DNA of 11,797 nt, from the NCBI GenBank assembly GCA_016839875.1, contig JAEOTK010000285.1, forward strand, positions 1-11,797, in the 5' to 3' direction. Each line of letters starts with the position of its first letter. Position 1 is the stretch's first letter. Positions 7,915-11,797 of the stretch are shown piece by piece. Under the pieces are notes generated by a model. That model had not been told where the DNA came from, ran no database searches, and saw nothing but the letters and a program-made list of their open reading frames with translations. The translations under genes were made by a program, and so were the position numbers. The DNA is from Candidatus Heimdallarchaeota archaeon (GTDB taxonomy: Archaea; Asgardarchaeota; Heimdallarchaeia; Heimdallarchaeales; Heimdallarchaeaceae).

Positions 7915-9375
7915 TCACATATTTTGCTTAATTGTTTTAATCAACCTCTCATTTTTATCATAAATTTCAACTTTAAGTGGCATCTTGCCTGGCAATGAAT
8001 GTGTAGCACAAGCAAAGCATGGGTCATATGCTCGAAAAGCCATTTCTACCATGTTTAAAAGACCACTATTGACCTCTCCTCCCTTTATCAATCCCTTTGC
8101 AGCATCTCTTATCGACATACTGATAGCAGCAGAATTATTTGTTGTTGCAACAATCAGATTTGCTTTTTTGACTAAACCTTTTTCATCAAGTTTGTAATGA
8201 TGAATTAGAGTCCCTCTTGCAGCTTCTGTTACACCGATTCCTTCTCCAGGTTCACCTACAGGATTGCGAATTTCTTTTGAAGTTATATCTGGTTCATTAA
8301 TTAATTCTTTAGCTCTTTCCGTTGCATAAAGAAGCTCAATCAGTCTTGCCCAATGAAATGCTAAAGTAGTATTAACAGGTCTACCTCCAAGTGTTTCATA
8401 CATTCTTTTGTACTCATCATTTGCTAATGGAGTAGCCATTCCTTCAGCTGCATTTAATCTTCCCAAAGGACCTACTCGATAAACACCATTATCTTGTCCA
8501 TCTACAAAACCTTTCCACCCTACACTCTTTAGGTATGGGAACTTGATGTAACTCCATTTTTCAACATGTTCAACAATATGTTCGAAATAATCATTTACAT
8601 CAAACTTCAGGAATTCTTTTGCGTTTGTGTCAGTTACTCTAATTAATCCATCATAGAAATTAACATGGTTGTTTTCATCAACTAATCCCATGTTGTAGGT
8701 GTTAAGCTTATAGGGATCACTCACTATTAGATTTACGTAATCTTCATTTTTTAGAACAATATCGTCAAATAATTTCAAAGAGAATTGAGCAAATTCTACA
8801 CAGGAGTCAACCATTTTCTTGATGTCATCTACTTCCTCTTCTGAAAGAGCTTTAGACACACCACCTGGTAGACCACAAACTGGATGAGTAGCTTTTCCTC
8901 CAAGGATAGCTGTAATTTTCTGACCATATGCTCGATGCTTTATTACTTCTCCTGCAACGTCTAGACCAGCTTTTTCGATAACTCCTAGAATGTTTCTTTT
9001 TGCAGCTGGAGCATCTGGTCCTACAACAAAGTCAGGACCACCAAGATAATAGAAGTGCAATATGTGATCATAAATGAAGTATCCTGCATACATTAACTCC
9101 CGAAGCTTCTTTGCAACAGGAGGTGGGTCAACATTAAATGCTCGATCAAGAGCTTTAGTAGCTGCAAAATGATGAGCAACTGGACATACACCACATATTC
9201 TTGAAGTGATTTGTGGCATATCTTCAGCTCTCCTACCTTCTGCGAATCTCTCAAAACCTCTTAACTCTGGAATTTGGAGATAAGCATTATCGACATTACC
9301 ATCATCATTCAAGAAAATTACAATTTTACCATGACCTTCTAATCTGGTTATTGGATCTATTGTTATTGTTTTCAT
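7915..9375 (-). CDS. mvhA: NiFe hydrogenase large (catalytic) subunit, group 3 MvhA-like
   Basis: The 486-residue protein carries both nickel-binding motifs: RICGVCPVAHH with Cys 61 and 64, and DPCFACATH with Cys 453 and 456 and His 459. The N-terminus TIDPITRLEGHG (4-15) is typical. It splits or forms H2 at the NiFe(CN)2CO centre in the cytosol. A 27-residue tail follows His 459; in many hydrogenases the tail is removed after this His by a maturation protease, and no such protease gene is in the window. Length, the neighbouring mvhD and the hdrA genes favour group 3c (Mvh-like, 470 residues or so) over the shorter group 3b HydA, though the HydB/HydG-like neighbours are 3b traits. The ATG overlaps the small subunit stop by 4 bases, with AAGGTGAG just upstream. 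All nickel ligands are standard Cys, with no selenocysteine. Confidence 0.96.
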   Translation of the reverse strand: MKTITIDPITRLEGHGKIVIFLNDDGNVDNAYLQIPELRGFERFAEGRRAEDMPQITSRICGVCPVAHHFAATKALDRAFNVDPPPVAKKLRELMYAGYFIYDHILHFYYLGGPDFVVGPDAPAAKRNILGVIEKAGLDVAGEVIKHRAYGQKITAILGGKATHPVCGLPGGVSKALSEEEVDDIKKMVDSCVEFAQFSLKLFDDIVLKNEDYVNLIVSDPYKLNTYNMGLVDENNHVNFYDGLIRVTDTNAKEFLKFDVNDYFEHIVEHVEKWSYIKFPYLKSVGWKGFVDGQDNGVYRVGPLGRLNAAEGMATPLANDEYKRMYETLGGRPVNTTLAFHWARLIELLYATERAKELINEPDITSKEIRNPVGEPGEGIGVTEAARGTLIHHYKLDEKGLVKKANLIVATTNNSAAISMSIRDAAKGLIKGGEVNSGLLNMVEMAFRAYDPCFACATHSLPGKMPLKVEIYDKNERLIKTIKQNM

Positions 9376-10385
9376 CTTCTCACCTTTTTGTTAATCATTG
9401 ATGTAGGAATACTATATTTGTAAAAAGTCCCTACTGGGTCTACAATTGAATCAATCAGTTTCTCTATCTCTTCTTCAGACATAGTTTCTTCATCTTCAAG
9501 ACCTAAAATTGAAGCAAGAGCTGACATCATACTAGCACCTTGTTCTACAACATTTGGAGTAGGTCCTCCACAACCAGTGCAAGGCATATTTGCTTCCATA
9601 CATTGACCTTCACACCCTCCTCGAGTAGCAGGTCCTAAACAAATAACTCCTTGCTCGAGAAGACATTTTTCTTCAATAACTTCTAGCTCATAGATCCTTT
9701 TGATTTCTTTTATCTTCTTATCTGATTTCTCAAATCTACACTCATCACATACAGATTTAACAGGTGCAATTATTGATCCTTTAGGAGGGAGATTCCCTTC
9801 AATAATAGCTCCTGCAGCTGTCAATATCATTTGAGGATGAGGTGGACATCCAGGAAGATAATAATCAACATCTACAACTTGATCTAAGCTCTTAACTACA
9901 TCATAAAATTCAGGAAGAGTAAGTGTACCTTCTTTTACTTCAACAGATGTTTGTGGAGTTATTTTTTCTGGATTATTAGTCGAAGGATTTTCTATATAGG
10001 CAACATTGAAGATTTCTTCTCTATTAGCAAGATTAGCTAAACCTGGAATTCCTCCATTAACTGCACATGCTCCAAAAGCTACCAAAACTTTTGATTTTTG
10101 ACGTAACAGATGAGCTAAATGTTCTTGCTCTGATGTTCTTATGGAACCATTAAAGAAGCAAACATCAATGTGGTTATCTTCCATTTCTTCTACATCACTA
10201 TATTTTGTGTCAATAGCTACAGGCCAAAAAAGAATGTCTGCAGCTGCAACAACATCTAATATTTTTTCATTTATATCCAAAACTGCAATTTCACACCCAC
10301 CACAGCTTGCTGCCCAATAGAATGCAAACTGTAACTTAGTGCTGCTAGCAGCTTCTGAATTCGATTCATTTTGTTTTTCACTCAT
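9372..10385 (-). CDS. mvhG: NiFe hydrogenase small subunit, group 3 MvhG-like, three-cluster type
   Basis: The 337-residue protein holds the electron relay of the hydrogenase. Proximal cluster ligands are Cys 28 and 31 (ASCGGCE), Cys 107 (FGACAV) and Cys 180 (PGCPPHP). The C-terminal half has eight further cysteines (213, 216, 241, 249, 258, 262, 268, 271), enough for two more 4Fe-4S clusters. There is no twin-arginine leader, so the enzyme is cytosolic. The first 16 residues are polar and low in complexity, and the tail after about residue 295 is acidic then basic, beyond the core fold. It is the first gene of the leftward operon. The ATG at 10385 has GAGGT five bases ahead. The stop overlaps the large subunit start in an ATGA. 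Subgroup 3b versus 3c cannot be settled from this subunit alone. Confidence 0.95.
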   Translation of the reverse strand: MSEKQNESNSEAASSTKLQFAFYWAASCGGCEIAVLDINEKILDVVAAADILFWPVAIDTKYSDVEEMEDNHIDVCFFNGSIRTSEQEHLAHLLRQKSKVLVAFGACAVNGGIPGLANLANREEIFNVAYIENPSTNNPEKITPQTSVEVKEGTLTLPEFYDVVKSLDQVVDVDYYLPGCPPHPQMILTAAGAIIEGNLPPKGSIIAPVKSVCDECRFEKSDKKIKEIKRIYELEVIEEKCLLEQGVICLGPATRGGCEGQCMEANMPCTGCGGPTPNVVEQGASMMSALASILGLEDEETMSEEEIEKLIDSIVDPVGTFYKYSIPTSMINKKVRR

Positions 10386-10468
10386 TCTTCTACCTCGAAG
10401 AAACTTGTGTTTTAGTCAGAAGCGTTTTAAAGTTCAACTAGGGCGTGTTGTATTATACTCTACACTAA

Positions 10469-10476
10469 TCTATAAA
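10469..10476 (-). promoter_or_regulatory. Candidate TATA box for the hydrogenase-Hdr operon
   Basis: Read on the minus strand this is TTTATAGA. A start about 26 bases from its centre would fall near 10446 and give a leader of about 60 bases before the GAGGT site of the small subunit gene. A second candidate, TATAATAC at 10450-10457, would give a leader of about 42 bases. The sequence around the first box (CTATAAATAG on the plus strand) is nearly self-complementary, so it could also face right. No clear purine-rich BRE decides between them. Confidence 0.45.
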
Positions 10477-10495
10477 TAGCTAAGATATTATAGGG

Positions 10496-10513
10496 GATGC
10501 TTAAAGAAGCATC
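10496..10513. promoter_or_regulatory. Interrupted palindrome, candidate operator
   Basis: GATGCTT, then AAAG, then AAGCATC: a perfect 7-base inverted repeat around a 4-base centre. It lies about 20 bases upstream of the minus-strand TATA candidate, outside any transcript predicted for that promoter, so it is more likely a protein-binding site than an RNA hairpin. A related half-site, TGCTTCTTT, follows at 10533-10541. The binding protein is unknown. Confidence 0.5.
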
Positions 10514-10603
10514 GGTCTATTCTGTTTTCAAGTGCTTCTTTTCTTCAAACTTTTAAACCTTTCTTACGAAAAAGAGAATAAAATATGTATGTAGGATATG
10601 TAT

Positions 10604-10619
10604 GATTATTTCAATAATC
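10604..10619. promoter_or_regulatory. Second interrupted palindrome, candidate operator
   Basis: GATTATT, then TC, then AATAATC: a perfect 7-base inverted repeat with a 2-base centre, about 65 bases upstream of the plus-strand TATA box. It has a different sequence from the palindrome at 10496. Being pure A/T apart from the ends, it could arise by chance in such A+T-rich DNA. Confidence 0.3.
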
Positions 10620-10684
10620 CTTTTAATTAAGTGTTCCTTGAAATATTTTTATCTTTAATATTATATACTAACCTTTAGAATCCC

Positions 10685-10692
10685 TTATAAAT
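10685..10692 (+). promoter_or_regulatory. TATA box for the rightward HydB-like gene, probable leaderless transcript
   Basis: TTATAAAT matches the archaeal TATA box. Its centre lies about 28 bases ahead of the ATG at 10717, the distance at which transcription normally starts, and no Shine-Dalgarno sequence is found between the box and the ATG. This points to a leaderless mRNA starting at or next to that ATG. The in-frame GTG at 10711 lies too close to the box to be included in such a transcript. Confidence 0.65.
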
Positions 10693-10710
10693 AGAAGTTC
10701 TAAATTTCGC

Positions 10711-11763
10711 GTGAAAATGAAGACCTATAAGATGTCGAAAGAAAGGTTTCCAGAATTTATCGAGATTATAAAAAATAAAGGTAAATTATATGGACCTGTA
10801 AAGAAAAAAGAAAGACATTCTTTTGAAGAAATTGATGATTTTTCTCAACTTGATTTTGATTATCAACGTACTCAAATTGCATTAAAGAAATTCCTAACTC
10901 CACCTAGATATACAACAAATAAGTATTCCAAAGATGGTATCGAAGAGATATTACCTGAAGATGAGACAAACATCGTTATAGGAGCTCATCCATGCGACAT
11001 TCATGGAGTGAAAATTTTAGATCGATTATTTTTAGGGAATATCAAAGATCCTTACTACGCAAAAAGAAGAAACAATCTAATTATCATTGGTCATTCCTGT
11101 TTCCCAGACGACAAATGTTTCTGTCATTCAACAGGAACTGACATGGTTGAGGATGGGTTTGACCTGTTCTTTACTAGCTTAAATGGATATTATCTTGTTT
11201 GGGTAGGTACAGATGAAGGTCTTGATCTTGCAATTGCAGCTGAAGACTTAATGGATGAAAATATTACTGATGAAGTAATTCAAGAATATGTTATCTGGCA
11301 ACAAATAAGATCTCAAAGATTTAGATCAGATATTCCATATTTCAAATATCTTGCAGATATAATGTCACTAAACTATGACAGTGAAGTATGGGATCAATTT
11401 GGAGATAAATGTCTTTCTTGTGGAACTTGTAGTATGGTTTGTCCTACATGTAATTGCTTCAATGTAGATGACAAATTAATGATGTCTGCAGAAGAAGGAA
11501 TACGCGAAAGAATGATGGATAGTTGCATGCTTCCTTACTATTCTCTAGTAGCAGGAGGGCATGATTTCAGACCTAAACGAACTGACAGAATCAAACTCTA
11601 TTATACTCATAAATTACAAGAATACATTGGTAAATGGGGACAACCCAGTTGTGTAGGTTGTGGGAGATGTGTTGAATACTGTCCAGTCGAAATAAATGCA
11701 CTTACTGTAGCAGAAGCTCTGTACGGTGAAGTTGGTCAAACAAAGGAGGTTTTAGATTTATGA
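10711..11763 (+). CDS. hydB: Second HydB-like dicluster 4Fe-4S protein, divergently transcribed
   Basis: The open frame encodes 350 residues from GTG 10711, or 348 from the ATG at 10717, which I prefer because of the TATA spacing. It has the HydB/AsrA plan: GAHPCDIHG (91-99), CFC (136-138), and two 4Fe-4S motifs with Cys 234, 237, 240, 244 followed by PTCNCF, and Cys 314, 317, 320, 324. It corresponds to the minus-strand HydB-like protein but is clearly divergent from it. In group 3b hydrogenase operons of Thermococcales the order is hydB, hydG, hydD, hydA, so this may be the first gene of a second hydrogenase or of another NAD(P)H-linked electron transfer complex. It ends in an ATGA overlap with the next gene. 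The family is clear; the partner is not visible. Confidence 0.88.
   Translation: MKMKTYKMSKERFPEFIEIIKNKGKLYGPVKKKERHSFEEIDDFSQLDFDYQRTQIALKKFLTPPRYTTNKYSKDGIEEILPEDETNIVIGAHPCDIHGVKILDRLFLGNIKDPYYAKRRNNLIIIGHSCFPDDKCFCHSTGTDMVEDGFDLFFTSLNGYYLVWVGTDEGLDLAIAAEDLMDENITDEVIQEYVIWQQIRSQRFRSDIPYFKYLADIMSLNYDSEVWDQFGDKCLSCGTCSMVCPTCNCFNVDDKLMMSAEEGIRERMMDSCMLPYYSLVAGGHDFRPKRTDRIKLYYTHKLQEYIGKWGQPSCVGCGRCVEYCPVEINALTVAEALYGEVGQTKEVLDL
11744..11750 (+). promoter_or_regulatory. Ribosome binding site for the gene at the right edge
   Basis: AGGAGGT lies inside the last codons of the HydB-like gene, 9 bases before the ATG at 11760. Its strength supports the partial gene as real, and contrasts with the lack of any such site before the HydB-like gene itself. 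Confidence 0.8.
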
Positions 11764-11797
11764 GTATTCAGAAATGTGATGATGAAGAAATAAATAC
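11760..11797 (+). CDS. Start of a gene of unknown function, cut by window edge
   Basis: An ATG overlaps the stop of the HydB-like gene by 4 bases and is preceded by a strong AGGAGGT site 9 bases upstream. Only 13 residues are visible (MSIQKCDDEEINT), with no stop. That is too little to identify a family. Its position suggests a HydG-like flavoprotein subunit, but this is a guess from gene order in related operons. Confidence 0.7.
   Translation, partial: MSIQKCDDEEIN

Larger units (their letters stand above)
10386..10710. other. Divergent intergenic region
   Basis: These 325 bases separate the leftward hydrogenase-Hdr operon from the rightward HydB-like gene. They are very A+T-rich and contain no credible open frame on either strand. 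They hold candidate TATA boxes for both directions, two interrupted palindromes (10496-10513 and 10604-10619), a 9-base direct repeat ATATGTATG (10583-10591 and 10596-10604), and a further half-site copy TGCTTCTTT (10533-10541) that is the reverse complement of AAAGAAGCA (10503-10511). No tRNA, small RNA or mobile element signature was seen. Confidence 0.8.

Noticed and set aside
7898..7918. Longer mvhD starting at 7918
   Set aside because: The added seven codons consist of the AGGAGG ribosome binding site and an A-run; the ATG at 7897 has ideal spacing and gives the usual protein length.
2709..9401. Other plus-strand open frames within the operon (2709-3038, 5433-5795, 6169-6378, 6472-6678, 7039-7284, 7985-8197, 9213-9401)
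   Set aside because: All are antisense to well-supported genes, short, and without recognisable domains or start signals.
2648..10385. Selenocysteine in HdrA, MvhD or the hydrogenase large subunit, as in some archaea
   Set aside because: All expected positions are ordinary Cys codons and no in-frame TGA interrupts these genes.
10583..10604. ATATGTATG direct repeat as an operator
   Set aside because: Two 9-base copies 13 bases apart in A+T-rich DNA can arise by chance, and no symmetry or promoter relation supports a site; noted only in the intergenic entry.
1..11797. tRNA, rRNA, CRISPR array, insertion sequence or riboswitch
   Set aside because: None seen: the only non-coding stretch longer than 20 bases is 10386-10710, and it lacks tRNA arms, regularly spaced repeats or transposase sequence.

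Overview
The window is A+T-rich and almost fully coding. It carries a redox gene cluster of archaeal type. The archaeal reading rests on the gene families (HdrA, MvhD, MvhA/MvhG-like hydrogenase subunits), on GGTGA/GAGGTGA-type ribosome binding sites, and on a TATA box about 28 bases ahead of an ATG with no Shine-Dalgarno sequence, which fits a leaderless archaeal transcript. An Asgard or other uncultivated anaerobic archaeon would fit, but the sequence alone does not fix the lineage.

Layout. Eight genes run leftward on the minus strand as one tight operon, starting at 10385 and leaving the window at base 1. In order of transcription they encode: NiFe hydrogenase small subunit; NiFe hydrogenase large subunit; MvhD-type 2Fe-2S protein; an FrhB-like dicluster iron-sulfur protein; a HydB-like dicluster iron-sulfur protein; a HydG/FlxA-like FAD-NAD(P)H oxidoreductase with a 2Fe-2S tail; HdrA (648 aa); and a second, much larger HdrA (878 residues visible, C-terminus cut off) with a complete GltD/NfnB-like FAD-NAD(P) module inserted in its middle ferredoxin region. 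Genes overlap by 4-7 bases or are separated by 9-17 bases, so translation is probably coupled. A 325-base intergenic region (10386-10710) holds divergent promoters and two interrupted palindromes. On the plus strand a second HydB-like gene (from 10711 or 10717) is followed by the first 13 codons of another gene that overlaps it by 4 bases.

How it may work (inference). The hydrogenase would split H2 and pass electrons through MvhD to HdrA, as in the MvhADG-HdrABC complex of methanogens. HdrA carries the bifurcating flavin. The HydB/FrhB-like/HydG proteins resemble the FlxABC part of bacterial FlxABCD-HdrABC and the beta/gamma subunits of group 3b sulfhydrogenases, and would connect the complex to NAD(P)H. 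The HdrA-GltD fusion adds a second built-in pyridine nucleotide site. The set looks like a hybrid of a group 3c hydrogenase, an Flx-type NADH module and an Nfn-like module. HdrB and HdrC are not seen here, so the high-potential acceptor may be NAD(P)+ rather than a heterodisulfide, unless hdrBC lie beyond base 1.
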